Positions 1 through 8,642 of a DNA stretch of 39,963 nucleotides are shown here, piece after piece; position 1 is the first letter of the stretch, and each line of letters opens with the position of its first letter. Position numbers and translations under genes: made by a program. Under the pieces are notes generated by a model. That model was not told the DNA's origin and ran no database searches. It saw only the letters and a list, made by a program, of their open reading frames with translations. This stretch comes from Parablautia intestinalis (GTDB taxonomy: Bacteria; Bacillota; Clostridia; Lachnospirales; Lachnospiraceae): positions 1 through 39,963 of the forward strand of contig RAYQ01000028.1 of assembly GCA_003612395.1 (NCBI GenBank). Reading direction: 5' to 3'.

Positions 1-69
1 CCATAATCTCTCCTCCTGACTTTCTGGATAGATTATACCACTCGTTCTATGTGTCTATCAAATGGGGTA
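1..69 (-). mobile_element. Right edge of an unidentified element that interrupts the tape-measure gene
   Basis: The tape-measure reading frame is open only from position 73. Just upstream an in-frame TAA (70-72) ends unrelated sequence. That sequence carries a complete leftward expression signal (promoter 32-61, AGGAGG-type ribosome-binding site near 11-16, ATG on the minus strand at 4-2). A gene starting at the very edge of an element and reading inward is the usual arrangement for a recombinase or transposase, but only its first codon is inside the window, so its identity is inference. A native phage gene reading left is the alternative. Confidence 0.45.
32..61 (-). promoter_or_regulatory. 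Sigma-A-type promoter for a leftward gene starting at position 4
   Basis: On the minus strand TTGATA (61-56) and TATAAT (37-32) are separated by 18 bases. They are followed by AGGAGG (about 16-11) and ATG at 4-2. The -10 is a perfect consensus and the -35 is close to it. The promoter lies entirely outside the tape-measure reading frame and faces away from it. Confidence 0.7.
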
Positions 70-135
70 TAAGGCAACCGGAAGATTGATGTCGAAGGTA
101 ATATTTTTGGTATTAATATAAGCAAAATCAAAGAT

Positions 136-3100
136 TTGAAGAAACACTATGGGGAAGCCGGAGAAGCTATTGCAAAATGGAATAATAAATTGAAAGGTGG
201 AAAAGTGGATATAGATGCATTTAATGATTCAGTTGTTCAGAACAGTGCATCTCTCAAAGAATACCTTTCTACTTGTTCAAAAGACGCTCCAGCATCCCTA
301 AACGGCTATAAAAATTACCTTCAATCCACAGGTCAGGCTACAGAAGATTTGCGTCTTCAAACAATTTTATTAAATACAGCTCTAACATTTTTAGGAAGTA
401 TTGCGGTACAGGCAATTATAACAGGATTTGCCAATGCATTTGATAAATTTAATGAAACGGTAGTGGAATCAAAAGAAAAGGTAGATGATATCAATGCCAA
501 GATTTCTGACCTGAAATCACAAATAGAAGAATTAAATAACCTTGAATATAAATCCGATTTTGACAAACAGAAAATTTCACAGCTTGAAAAGGAATTAGCA
601 TTACAGGAAAGAATTTTAGAAGTAGAACAAAAGCGGTTATATCAGAACCAAATAGGCACAAAACTTTCCGATTACTTTGACGAAGACAGCTTGATTACAA
701 AACAACAGTCGGAATATGACCGTTACAATAAAGAAGGGTATAAATATCTCTCTGTGAGGTTTGAAGCGGATAAGACTTCATTAGAAGAAGTCGAAGCAGA
801 ATTAACTTCTTTGCAGGACAAGCTAAATAATGGATTATCCGGTCATGATAAGTTTGTGGTAGAAAGCAATATAGCAAAGCTGACAGAAAAGAGAAATGAT
901 ATCTTAAAAGAACAGCAATCCATTGAAGAACAGCTTACAATTAACATGGGAGAATATTTAAAGAACTTTCAGACAGCTCAAGAAGCGATTGACAGCGGAC
1001 TCCTGACAGGAAGTGATTTAGAAAAAGCGCAGTCCATGGCTGATTATTGGAATGAAATGTATCAATCTTCGTCTGATATGGTAACAAGTATACAGAAAAT
1101 GAATGGTACATATGACAATACCAATGACCTGTTAGAAGAAATGTATAGTAATATTTCCCGTGATGATTTAGTTTCACTTTCAGATGATGATAAACGGATT
1201 GCACTTTCATTTGATCCTAATAATACTATTGGCTTTGAGGAATTAAAGAGACAGATAGAAGAGACAAAAGGTAATATTGAAGGATTAAATGCAACAGAAG
1301 TAAAGTCCTTTGATCAAGCTTGGGCAGACTCCTTCACCTCAGAAAATGATTCTGTAAAAGAATTAGGCAATTCCCTCCTTGAATTAGCGGAACAAGGACG
1401 CTTAACCATTAATACTTTTAATACTGCTGACTCTACAGGTTATTTTAAGAACCTCGGTATATCCGCGGATGAAGCCGTATTAAAAATCAATAAATTAGTA
1501 GATGAATCCAAACAGTTATCCTCTATGTCAAGCCAGATATCATCAATGGCGGAAGCTCTTTCAACAAAACAGGAAAATGGTTTTGTTGAGGCCGATACTT
1601 TATCAGGTTTTGATGTGGAAGTACGTGGATTAGATTCATGGGATAGATTTCAAGAAGTTCTTGGCAGTACGACTTCTTCTTATGAGGAATGCCAGGAAGC
1701 CGCCAATGCCCTTGCTACTGAATGGGTTAACAGCAGTGATTTCCTTGCCCAATTAACAGAGCAGAATAAAGAATACTATGCTACACAGCTCGAAGCTATG
1801 GGCGTGGAAAATTATGAAGAAGTAATCTCCTATGCACAGGCTCTTAATGAAGCAAAAGAAGCATTGGCACAATCAAGCCTGATGCTGGGTAATGCCACCT
1901 ATGACGAAATCGAAGCTCTGATTGCAGAAGGTCAGTATTCAGGATTGACAGCTGATTTGATTCTCCAATTGTATAATGCAAAGATAGCGGAACAGGCGGC
2001 TACGATTGATACTTCCGCTGACTGCGCAAACCTTATCGCTTTAGCTGGCGATACTGACAAAACATACCAATCTATCCAATTACTTATTCAGCTGATGGAT
2101 ATATATAGCGGGCTTGAAAGCGGTGCATATAACGGGAACAGGTTACTGCGTGAAGAAGCACTTGCAGAAGTTGACAGGATAAAAGGCGAACTTGAAGCGA
2201 TTGCAAATGGCGAAGGCAAAGAACTCGAAATCAAGCCTCAATTGAAGCTCGATGGAAATAAAGCAAAGAAATCCGCTGGAAGTGCGGGGAAAGAAGCCGG
2301 AGATGCATATGTAGATGCTTTTGAGGAAGAATACAGCAACTTAAAAGATATGTTAGACCGTGGCGAGATTTCAGAAGCACAATATTTAAATGCCCTGCGG
2401 TCGCTATACACTAAATACTTCCGTGACCGTAAAGAATATCTGGACGAGTTCAAAAAGTATGAGTCCGAATATTTATCCGGAATGCTGGATCTCCATAATA
2501 AAGCATTAAGCGGAATAAGCACTCTTTTAAACCGCCGTATCAGCACAGCTAATGATGCCAAAGACGCAGCACTTGATGCGTTAAATGATGAAAAAGATGC
2601 AGCACTTGACAGGCTGGATGCAGAAAAACAGGCACAGATTGATCTTTTAGAAGCAAAAAAGAAAGCTTTTGAAGAAGAAATAAAGGCAATCGACAAGCAA
2701 ATAAAGGCAAAAGAAAAAGTAATTGACGGTATCAATGATGAAATAGATGCCATGCGTGATGCAAATAATGAACGTCAGAGACAGCTGGATTTACAAAAAG
2801 CCCAGTACGAATTAGAGCGTATGCAGAATCAGCGTACTATTCTTCAATACAGTGAAGAAAAGGGAATGCATTATGTTGCTGATACAAAGAATATCCGTGA
2901 TAAGAAACAGGATGTTGAAGATGCCAAACTTGAAATCGACATTGCCAATAAAGAAAAGCAGATATCCCTTATTGAGAAGGAAATCGATCTTCTTGAAGAT
3001 AAGAAGGATGCCATCAATGAGCAGATAGATTTACTGGATGAAGAAATAGACCGTATCAACGATTATTATGATAATATGATCAAAGATACTGAAAAGTATT

Positions 3101-5313
3101 ACGATAATCTCATTAAACAGCAGGAAGACTACTGGAATACCATGATTAAAGGGATGGAACAACAGAAATCCCGATGGGAAGAACTTGCTGAAGTGGAAGA
3201 GGTTGCCAAAGCGTTTTCCTACATTCAGCAGGTATTTGGCGAGCTTGGATATTCAGTTGAAGATGTCTTAAATGGTTCTGATGCTGCTTTTGAAGATTTT
3301 AAGTCAAGGTACATATCTGTCATTAACGACATGAACAGCAATTCCGACTTCACAGATGGATTGGTTTATGCTACTGGTGTGGCGAAAGAAAATCTTGGTT
3401 CATTTCTTGATAAGACAAAAGAAACAGGCGCAGGAATTGATGAATTAAGTGCCAAAGGTTCCGAATTAAATACTGTTGCAGAAGGTATGAGCGGGCTCGC
3501 AACATCAGCATCCGGAGCTACTGCAAAAATTTCTGAAACAGTAACGGGTATAAATAATGTTAACACTTCTCTTTCTGAAACGGCATCAAAAACAAATGAT
3601 GTAACAGCAAACGTATCTGATCTTACAGCAAAATTATCCGAAGTAACAACTATTGTAACCGAGGAACAGTCTGCTTTTGATGACTTAAAGTTAAAGATAG
3701 AGGAAGTAATCTCCGCAATCAATGATAAGATTACGGCAATTCAGGAAGAACAAAATGCTGTAAATACAGCAACAAATGATGAGATAACAAATTTCCTCAT
3801 GCTGAAAGAGAAAATTCTTGAGGTAAAAGAAAGCGTTGATTCCATGAATACCACTGTAGCCACCATGGACACAACGGCAGTTAATGAGCTTACTACTGCA
3901 TTCCAGTTGTTGTATGACCAGATATTACTTGTATCAACTGCTCTGGGTGCAGGTATGGAAGGTGCGGAAGAAGGTGCTGTAGGCGGTATCGCATCGGCAA
4001 TTCAGGCATTAAATGAAATATCTTTAGAAGATGGAATTATTGCACAGTTTACTAACTTAAAGACTTCTATTAACGAAGTTACTTCTGCTATCAGTGGCGG
4101 TGGAACAGGTGAAAGCACTTCTAATGATAAAAGTTCAGATGGCGGTTTCGGTTCTAAATCCGGAGCTGGTGAATCCGGAGGAAAAGGTTCAAAGGGCGAA
4201 GGTGGCGGAAGTAATTCCCTTTCAGGTGCAATTACCGAAATGGGTGAAACAGCAAAACAGGTTATAGGCGAGCCAGGTGCAGAAGGTGACGGCACAGTAA
4301 TCGGTGAGTTTGGTTCCATGAAAACTGCTGTAAATGATGTAACTGAAGCGATTGGAAGCGGCGATTCTGAAGGTGGAACAGGTGAAAGCTCCGGCAGTGG
4401 GCAAAGTGAAGACAGTGGAAACCTAATTGATTCTATTATAAATCTTGGTGAAACATCCGAAGAAACATTAGGCGAGTCTGGCGGCGATGGTGTCATTGGA
4501 AGGTTTGAAGAATTTAAGGATGTAATTGGAGAAGCCAAAGACCATGTAATCGGAATCTCTGAAGGACTTGACGACATAGACGGTAAGGAAGTTGAATGTA
4601 CAATTAAGGTAATTATTGAAACTTCCGGCGCTTTTCCTGCATTTGATACCGGAACAGCCTTAAACACTATGGATTTAAACAGTGCTGAATATAATGCCCA
4701 ATATAGTGGTAAAGCCCATGTAGAAGGGACTGCGTTAGCTTCTGGCAATTGGGCAGTACAGTCTAATGAACAGAGTGCTTTGGTCGGTGAGGAAGGTTTT
4801 GAGATAATCGTAAGAAACGGAAGGTTCTTCACCGTTGGCGATAACGGTGCTGAAATGACTAATGTTAAAAAGGGAGATATTGTTTTTAATCATGAGCAGT
4901 CAGCCCAACTTCTTAAACATGGTCATATTTCAGGACGTGGTAAAGCATATGCCGATGGTACTGTTGGCGGTGGAAAGATACTTACATCAGACGGCACAGT
5001 TTTAATACCTGTCCAGCCGGATGATAAAATTCTGGAATATTCACGGAAATTTGATGCATATCTGGAAAAGATAGGAAACAATGTTGATATTATTACAAAT
5101 AGTGGACTGTTCAAACATGAAAATCAGATGGACGAGCTTGTAAAACATGTGACTAATAATGTGAATAATGTTACTAACAACAAGAATGTACAGCCTGTAG
5201 TGCATCAGGAATTCCATATCACGATGCCAAACGTTACTGATAGCACTTCTGCTACTGAATTGATGAATGATTTACAGTCGATTTCAAGAAAGAAATTTCA
5301 AGTGGACTGGTAA
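136..5313 (+). CDS. Phage tail tape-measure protein, N-terminally truncated
   Basis: This 1725-residue protein would set phage tail length and line the tail tube. It is dominated by helical coiled coil. One block lies near residues 95-270, next to a hydrophobic helix at about 75-100, and a highly charged Glu/Lys/Asp block lies near 800-1015. A Gly/Ser-rich linker (about 1320-1365 and again near 1415) precedes a compact C-terminal module near residues 1545-1610 with motifs LVGEEGFEIIVRNG and GDIVFNHEQ, typical of Clostridia tape-measure C-termini. The frame stays open back to position 73 with plausible coding sequence, so the TTG at 136 is probably not the native start. The real N-terminus was most likely lost at the junction near position 70. 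Long antisense ORFs here are shadows of the repetitive codons. Confidence 0.85.
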   Translation: MKKHYGEAGEAIAKWNNKLKGGKVDIDAFNDSVVQNSASLKEYLSTCSKDAPASLNGYKNYLQSTGQATEDLRLQTILLNTALTFLGSIAVQAIITGFANAFDKFNETVVESKEKVDDINAKISDLKSQIEELNNLEYKSDFDKQKISQLEKELALQERILEVEQKRLYQNQIGTKLSDYFDEDSLITKQQSEYDRYNKEGYKYLSVRFEADKTSLEEVEAELTSLQDKLNNGLSGHDKFVVESNIAKLTEKRNDILKEQQSIEEQLTINMGEYLKNFQTAQEAIDSGLLTGSDLEKAQSMADYWNEMYQSSSDMVTSIQKMNGTYDNTNDLLEEMYSNISRDDLVSLSDDDKRIALSFDPNNTIGFEELKRQIEETKGNIEGLNATEVKSFDQAWADSFTSENDSVKELGNSLLELAEQGRLTINTFNTADSTGYFKNLGISADEAVLKINKLVDESKQLSSMSSQISSMAEALSTKQENGFVEADTLSGFDVEVRGLDSWDRFQEVLGSTTSSYEECQEAANALATEWVNSSDFLAQLTEQNKEYYATQLEAMGVENYEEVISYAQALNEAKEALAQSSLMLGNATYDEIEALIAEGQYSGLTADLILQLYNAKIAEQAATIDTSADCANLIALAGDTDKTYQSIQLLIQLMDIYSGLESGAYNGNRLLREEALAEVDRIKGELEAIANGEGKELEIKPQLKLDGNKAKKSAGSAGKEAGDAYVDAFEEEYSNLKDMLDRGEISEAQYLNALRSLYTKYFRDRKEYLDEFKKYESEYLSGMLDLHNKALSGISTLLNRRISTANDAKDAALDALNDEKDAALDRLDAEKQAQIDLLEAKKKAFEEEIKAIDKQIKAKEKVIDGINDEIDAMRDANNERQRQLDLQKAQYELERMQNQRTILQYSEEKGMHYVADTKNIRDKKQDVEDAKLEIDIANKEKQISLIEKEIDLLEDKKDAINEQIDLLDEEIDRINDYYDNMIKDTEKYYDNLIKQQEDYWNTMIKGMEQQKSRWEELAEVEEVAKAFSYIQQVFGELGYSVEDVLNGSDAAFEDFKSRYISVINDMNSNSDFTDGLVYATGVAKENLGSFLDKTKETGAGIDELSAKGSELNTVAEGMSGLATSASGATAKISETVTGINNVNTSLSETASKTNDVTANVSDLTAKLSEVTTIVTEEQSAFDDLKLKIEEVISAINDKITAIQEEQNAVNTATNDEITNFLMLKEKILEVKESVDSMNTTVATMDTTAVNELTTAFQLLYDQILLVSTALGAGMEGAEEGAVGGIASAIQALNEISLEDGIIAQFTNLKTSINEVTSAISGGGTGESTSNDKSSDGGFGSKSGAGESGGKGSKGEGGGSNSLSGAITEMGETAKQVIGEPGAEGDGTVIGEFGSMKTAVNDVTEAIGSGDSEGGTGESSGSGQSEDSGNLIDSIINLGETSEETLGESGGDGVIGRFEEFKDVIGEAKDHVIGISEGLDDIDGKEVECTIKVIIETSGAFPAFDTGTALNTMDLNSAEYNAQYSGKAHVEGTALASGNWAVQSNEQSALVGEEGFEIIVRNGRFFTVGDNGAEMTNVKKGDIVFNHEQSAQLLKHGHISGRGKAYADGTVGGGKILTSDGTVLIPVQPDDKILEYSRKFDAYLEKIGNNVDIITNSGLFKHENQMDELVKHVTNNVNNVTNNKNVQPVVHQEFHITMPNVTDSTSATELMNDLQSISRKKFQVDW

Positions 5314-5329
5314 AGAAATCATGAAAATG

Positions 5330-5353
5330 CCGCACTCTGGAATATGGGTGCGG
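5330..5353 (+). terminator. Hairpin after the tape-measure gene
   Basis: CCGCAC (5330-5335) pairs with GTGCGG (5348-5353) 16 bases after the stop codon. There is no good T-tract, so this is a weak terminator or an RNA-stabilising hairpin. Confidence 0.4.
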
Positions 5354-5467
5354 TTATGATAAAAGTGTAGTATTCTGTTGATTCTTGATATATAATAAGA
5401 GACATAATATATTGCCATATATGAAATATGGTGATGAACTTATATAATATAATGAATCAATGGGGGT

Positions 5468-6337
5468 ATGATGATGAGTAAAATTTGTAAAGTTTCTTAT
5501 TCTGGGAAAGTATTGGTTGGAAATAAAGAATTATCTTGTGCAGTATTAGAAGACGGAACTAGAATTTTAACTAATACTGCAATTTTTCATGCGTTTGACA
5601 GACCAAGAAAAGGCAAACCCTCTGAAGAATATAGGCCCAAAAATGTTCCTGCATTTTTGTCTGCCAATAACTTAATACCGTACATAAAGAAAGAATTTGA
5701 AGATGAAGACTTTTCCGTTGAATATGAAAGAAGTGGAAGAATTTTTACAGGATACAAAGCAGAAATTTTACCATGTATTTGTAATATATATTTATCAGCT
5801 AGAGACGATGATATATTAACAGAAAATCAAAAACCATTAGCGATAACAGCGGATATACTTATGAGATCGTTTGCAAAAGTTGGAATTATTGCATTAATAG
5901 ATGAAGCTACAGGATACCAATTTGAACGTGATGCAAGAGCATTGCAAGAACTGTTTTCTCAATATATTGCAGAAGAATTTTTACCGTGGGTGAAGACGTT
6001 TCCAGATGATTTTTATATTCAAATGTTTAGACTTCGTGGATGGGATTATAAGGGTAGATTTAAAACACCATATGCTGGGCAACTTACAAATTTTCTTGTT
6101 TATAACAGATTACCAGAAGGAATACTCGAAGAATTAAAAAGACTCAATCCTATATTAAATAAAAACGGATACAGAAAATATAAATTATTTCAAGGATTAA
6201 CAGAAAAAACAGGGTATAAACATTTAGTACAACAGATATCTACATCTACAACTATGATGCGTGGATTTGATACATGGGAGGAATTTGAGCCTGTTTTTAG
6301 AAAGGCATTTAACATATCAGATGATGAAAAAATATAA
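5468..6337 (+). CDS. P63C-domain phage protein
   Basis: The 289-residue product carries the hallmark IDEATGYQ sequence near residues 143-150, followed by a Trp/Phe-rich C-terminal part (EEFLPWVKTFPDDFY near 170-184). I associate this pattern with the P63C domain found in phage and accessory proteins; its biochemical role is unknown to me. Three consecutive ATG codons (5468, 5471, 5474) follow a GGGGG ribosome-binding site at 5462-5466. The third gives the best spacing, so the native start is probably 5474. The gene is AT-rich and has its own upstream TATAAT (5391-5396). It therefore looks independently expressed rather than part of the tail operon, as expected for a phage accessory (moron) gene. 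Confidence 0.75.
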   Translation: MMMSKICKVSYSGKVLVGNKELSCAVLEDGTRILTNTAIFHAFDRPRKGKPSEEYRPKNVPAFLSANNLIPYIKKEFEDEDFSVEYERSGRIFTGYKAEILPCICNIYLSARDDDILTENQKPLAITADILMRSFAKVGIIALIDEATGYQFERDARALQELFSQYIAEEFLPWVKTFPDDFYIQMFRLRGWDYKGRFKTPYAGQLTNFLVYNRLPEGILEELKRLNPILNKNGYRKYKLFQGLTEKTGYKHLVQQISTSTTMMRGFDTWEEFEPVFRKAFNISDDEKI

Positions 6338-6440
6338 TTTTTCATATGGACTGAATTAATGAAAAATAAGTATTTGAGAACTTAAAAATATTGATAAATG
6401 CCCATTTTAAGCCATTTTTTTGATGGGACCCGTTATTAAC

Positions 6441-6479
6441 AAAAGAGCAAGAGACACAACACATCTCCTGCTCTTTTTT
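6441..6479 (+). terminator. Intrinsic terminator after the P63C gene
   Basis: AAAAGAGCA (6441-6449) plus GAGA (6451-6454) pairs with TCTC (6464-6467) plus TGCTCTTTT (6469-6477), ending in a T-run. A candidate start at 6420 for the next gene lies upstream of this hairpin and is therefore unlikely. Confidence 0.8.
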
Positions 6480-6518
6480 ATGCGCAAAAATATAACTAAA
6501 AAGGAGCATGATACTATA

Positions 6519-6806
6519 ATGCCTAATATAGCAGATGAAATTTTAAAAACGATTAAATATGCAATTGACAGGAAAGCGGTTAATTGTGACATTACATACG
6601 AGTCTGTCATCAAAGACATCACCCCAAAAGGCTATGTAATCCTAGACAGAACGGGGAGTGAAAGAACTGTACAGTGCTGTATACCTGGGGTAAGTTTAAG
6701 AATGATGCAGAGGGTATGGGTAAAAGAGCCTATGGGGAATTTGAAGGATTTACATATTTGTGGTGTAGTAGGGAACACAAACAATAGTAAGTCACGTAGA
6801 AGATAA
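6519..6806 (+). CDS. Small phage protein, DUF2577-like, tentative
   Basis: The 95-residue protein starts MPNIADEILKTIKYAIDRK, with AAGGAG at 6500-6504 upstream. The mid-region (GYVILDRTGSERTVQC, then MMQRVWVKEPMGNL) reads like a small beta-rich phage structural protein; a resemblance to DUF2577-type baseplate-region proteins is from memory and weak. The longer frame from 6420 runs through the terminator at 6441-6479, so 6519 was chosen as the start. The basic tail (NTNNSKSRRR) may mark a degraded C-terminus. Confidence 0.5.
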   Translation: MPNIADEILKTIKYAIDRKAVNCDITYESVIKDITPKGYVILDRTGSERTVQCCIPGVSLRMMQRVWVKEPMGNLKDLHICGVVGNTNNSKSRRR

Positions 6807-6999
6807 TACAAATACAAAGTAACCGTAACTATAAACAAAGTCGATGCGAACTTGACCCGTCATTTTACAGAGTTAGGTTCCTTATAATATTAATTGTGTA
6901 GATAGAATTAAAACTGAATATTGATATGATTATGGGTACTGCTGGGTAGTTTGGCGGTACCTTTTTTAGATAGATTGTTGTAAAGGAGATTATGTTTTA

Positions 7000-7206
7000 T
7001 TGAAAAACGAAATTAAAGAAGTACCGGTTTGGATTAAAACAAATTTGACGCTTGAAGAAACAGCAGCTTATTCAGGGATTGGAATAAATAGAATAAGAGA
7101 GATTTCTAATGATGAGAATTGTCCCTTTGTATTATGGGTTGGTAATAAAAGATTGATAAAAAGAAAGTTGTTTGATGCATATATAGAAAAGCAGTATTCA
7201 ATATAA
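7000..7206 (+). CDS. xis: Tn916-family excisionase
   Basis: This 68-residue winged-helix protein has the Tn916 Xis layout: a TLEETAAYSGIGINRIREIS helix-turn-helix (residues 15-34) followed by a short beta wing (VGNKRLIKRKLFDAYIE). Excisionases of this family bend DNA beside the attachment site and steer the integrase toward excision. The start is TTG at 7000. A well-spaced ribosome-binding site (AAAGGAG, 6982-6988) also serves a three-codon upstream ORF at 6992 (MFY then stop) whose TGA overlaps the TTG, which suggests translational coupling. It lies 80 bases before int, the usual order. Confidence 0.85.
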   Translation: MKNEIKEVPVWIKTNLTLEETAAYSGIGINRIREISNDENCPFVLWVGNKRLIKRKLFDAYIEKQYSI

Positions 7207-7226
7207 AAATGATAGAAGCGAGGGTT

Positions 7227-7257
7227 TTAATATGGTAGAATGAAAACATCATATTAA
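7227..7257. repeat. Inverted repeat between xis and int
   Basis: TTAATATG (7227-7234) is a perfect inverted match to CATATTAA (7250-7257) with a 15-base loop. It lies immediately upstream of the int ribosome-binding site. It could be an operator, an Xis/Int arm site or an RNA hairpin controlling int translation. Confidence 0.45.
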
Positions 7258-7286
7258 GGCTCTTTTAGTTTGAAAGGAGCAGTTTT

Positions 7287-7985
7287 ATGGCTAATAGAAG
7301 AAAAGATAAAAACGGCAAGGTGTTAAAGAAAGGAGAGTCGCAGAGAAAAGATAATACATATATGTATCGTTGGGTAGGCAATGATAGGCAACCCGGATGC
7401 ATTTATGCCCGTAATCTTTCTGAACTACGGGAAATGGAGGAAGAAATTAATAAAGAGATTGCTATGGGGATATCCAGGAAAACATATTCATTGAATGAAC
7501 AGATTGAGAGGTATCTAAAGACAAAAGTAAATCTTGCCAGTTCAACAAAAGAGAACTACAGGTATTATTTTGAACATGTTTTAAGAGAAAGCTCTATTGG
7601 AAAAGCTAAAGTGATAGATATAAGGAAATCGGATGTGTTGCTATTTTACAATTCCCTTTTAGAGCAGGGCCTGAGTATAGGAACCATTAAAATAATCCAT
7701 AAAATAATCCATCCTGCATTACAATTGGCGTGTGACGATAATGTGATTGCTAAAAATCCTGCCGATGGCTGTACGAAAGAATATGTAGAAGATATAGAAA
7801 AGAAATATGCCCTTACCTTTGAAGAAGAAAAAGAATTTCTTGACAGAATACAAATGCGTCAGAGAATGAAAAGATATTATCCTATGTATGCAATTTTGAT
7901 TCAGACGGGATTACGTATCAGTGATGACCACGTTATAATAAGACTAAAGTTAGACAAACCCAGTAAATACGCTGGTTTGAGTTGA
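7287..7985 (+). pseudogene. int: Tn916-family tyrosine integrase, truncated before the catalytic core
   Basis: Residues 1-65 form the arm-binding N-terminal domain and residues 70-165 the SAM-like core-binding domain (SLNEQIERYLKTKV onward). The catalytic domain begins and then breaks off in the first catalytic-Arg motif: QTGLRIS is intact near residues 208-214. The next residues (DDHVIIRLKLDKPSKYAGLS) are unrelated, and the frame ends at 7985. The later His, Arg and Tyr motifs are missing, so the product cannot be a functional recombinase. A family member is close to 400 residues; this has 232. The break at about 7915-7925 coincides with the left edge of the ICE. The distal part of int is probably beyond the right edge of the window. 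Confidence 0.88.
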
Positions 7986-8163
7986 TTTAGTCCTTTCTCA
8001 AAACTGCAACGAAGCATGATATTGATGGAAGGCAGCGCTGTTTTTTCGGTCAGATATCTCACAAAAGCATATGGAGCACCAGGGTTCCGGCGGGGATTTA
8101 TGTCATATGGGCAGGGAGGTGGAAACTGTATTTTGGTGCAAAAAAATATTGGAATTATTCAGG

Positions 8164-8217
8164 CAGGACTAAATTCAGAACCCCAGAGAGGGGAAAGCTG
8201 GTTTAGCCCTGTTTTTT
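8164..8217 (+). terminator. Large extended-stem terminator or attenuator upstream of the SymE cluster
   Basis: CAGG (8164-8167) and CTAAA (8169-8173) pair with TTTAG (8202-8206) and CCCTG (8207-8211), enclosing a second hairpin of CCCC and GGGG (8181-8193). A run of six T follows. It ends 21 bases before the small ORF at 8239, so it can gate transcription into the cluster. A roughly 170-base leader without a convincing gene (7990-8160) precedes it. Confidence 0.6.
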
Positions 8218-8238
8218 ATTATCACAGGGAGGGTGCAT

Positions 8239-8388
8239 ATGGGCAATCGGATTACCAGGGAAAGCATGGAATTCATAGCAGGGGAAATTATGGATACAGT
8301 CCATGCTTCCGGCAGTCTGGAAGACGGCATAAACAAAATTCAGGAAATTCTTGAAGACAATGGGATTGTAGAAATTATCTCAGATTAA
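8239..8388 (+). CDS. Small hypothetical protein, 49 residues
   Basis: The ATG at 8239 has GGGAGG at 8229-8233. The acidic product (MGNRITRESMEFIAGEI near the start, INKIQEILEDNGI near the end) is predicted helical. It ends 14 bases before the SymE-like gene and reads in the same direction. The size, acidity and position upstream of a toxin-fold gene would suit a small partner protein, but no family was recognised. A longer frame at 8016-8354 overlaps it and has implausible composition. Confidence 0.6.
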   Translation: MGNRITRESMEFIAGEIMDTVHASGSLEDGINKIQEILEDNGIVEIISD

Positions 8389-8402
8389 AAGGAGGAGAGC
8401 AT

Positions 8403-8642
8403 ATGAAACAAAGAGAGATGACAGTTTATAGGGCAAGGGGAACCAGCATAGGAACGAATAACCCATTGATCATGCTGCAGGGGAAATGGCTACGGGACTT
8501 GGGTTTTTCCACGGGTGATAGGATATCAGTAACTTGTGATGGCGGCAGGCTTATCGTGGAAAAGACCGGCAGGATATGGTCTGACCCCAAAGGGGCAGGG
8601 ATGGTGGCGGAAGATGCAGAATATCAGGGGAAGGCGGTATGA
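8403..8642 (+). CDS. SymE-like / AbrB-fold protein
   Basis: The 79-residue product has the swapped-hairpin beta pattern of the SymE/AbrB family: VYRARGTSIG (residues 8-17), then LQGKWLRDLGFSTGDRISV (24-42), then GGRLIVEK. E. coli SymE is an SOS-induced toxin controlled by an antisense RNA; in Clostridia ICEs the related proteins are of uncertain role and may simply bind DNA or RNA. The start at 8403 has a strong AAGGAGGAG site. The stop codon overlaps the next gene's start (ATGA, 8639-8642), so the two are translated together. No antisense RNA gene could be assigned by eye. Confidence 0.72.
   Translation: MKQREMTVYRARGTSIGTNNPLIMLQGKWLRDLGFSTGDRISVTCDGGRLIVEKTGRIWSDPKGAGMVAEDAEYQGKAV

Larger units (their letters stand above)
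73..7920 (+). mobile_element. Prophage remnant, truncated at both ends
   Basis: The stretch holds a tail tape-measure gene, a P63C-domain gene, a small phage-like gene and a Tn916-type xis and int, all rightward. The left end is cut inside the tape measure and the right end inside int. Head, portal, terminase, lysis and most tail genes are absent, so what remains is either a degraded prophage or one piece of a prophage split by later insertions. The placement of xis and int at the right end fits an attachment site beyond int, but that site cannot be seen because int is interrupted. Confidence 0.6.

Noticed and set aside
1-72. Group II or group I intron end inside the tape-measure gene
   Set aside because: No domain V/VI or other intron signature is seen; instead there is a leftward promoter and start codon.
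4002-4832. 276-residue antisense ORF inside the tape-measure gene
   Set aside because: Ser/Pro-rich shadow of the Gly/Ser/Glu-rich sense strand, with no ribosome-binding site.
8016-8354. 112-residue ORF before the SymE-like gene
   Set aside because: It runs through the terminator at 8164-8217 and its composition is not protein-like; the 49-residue ORF in another frame has a good start signal.
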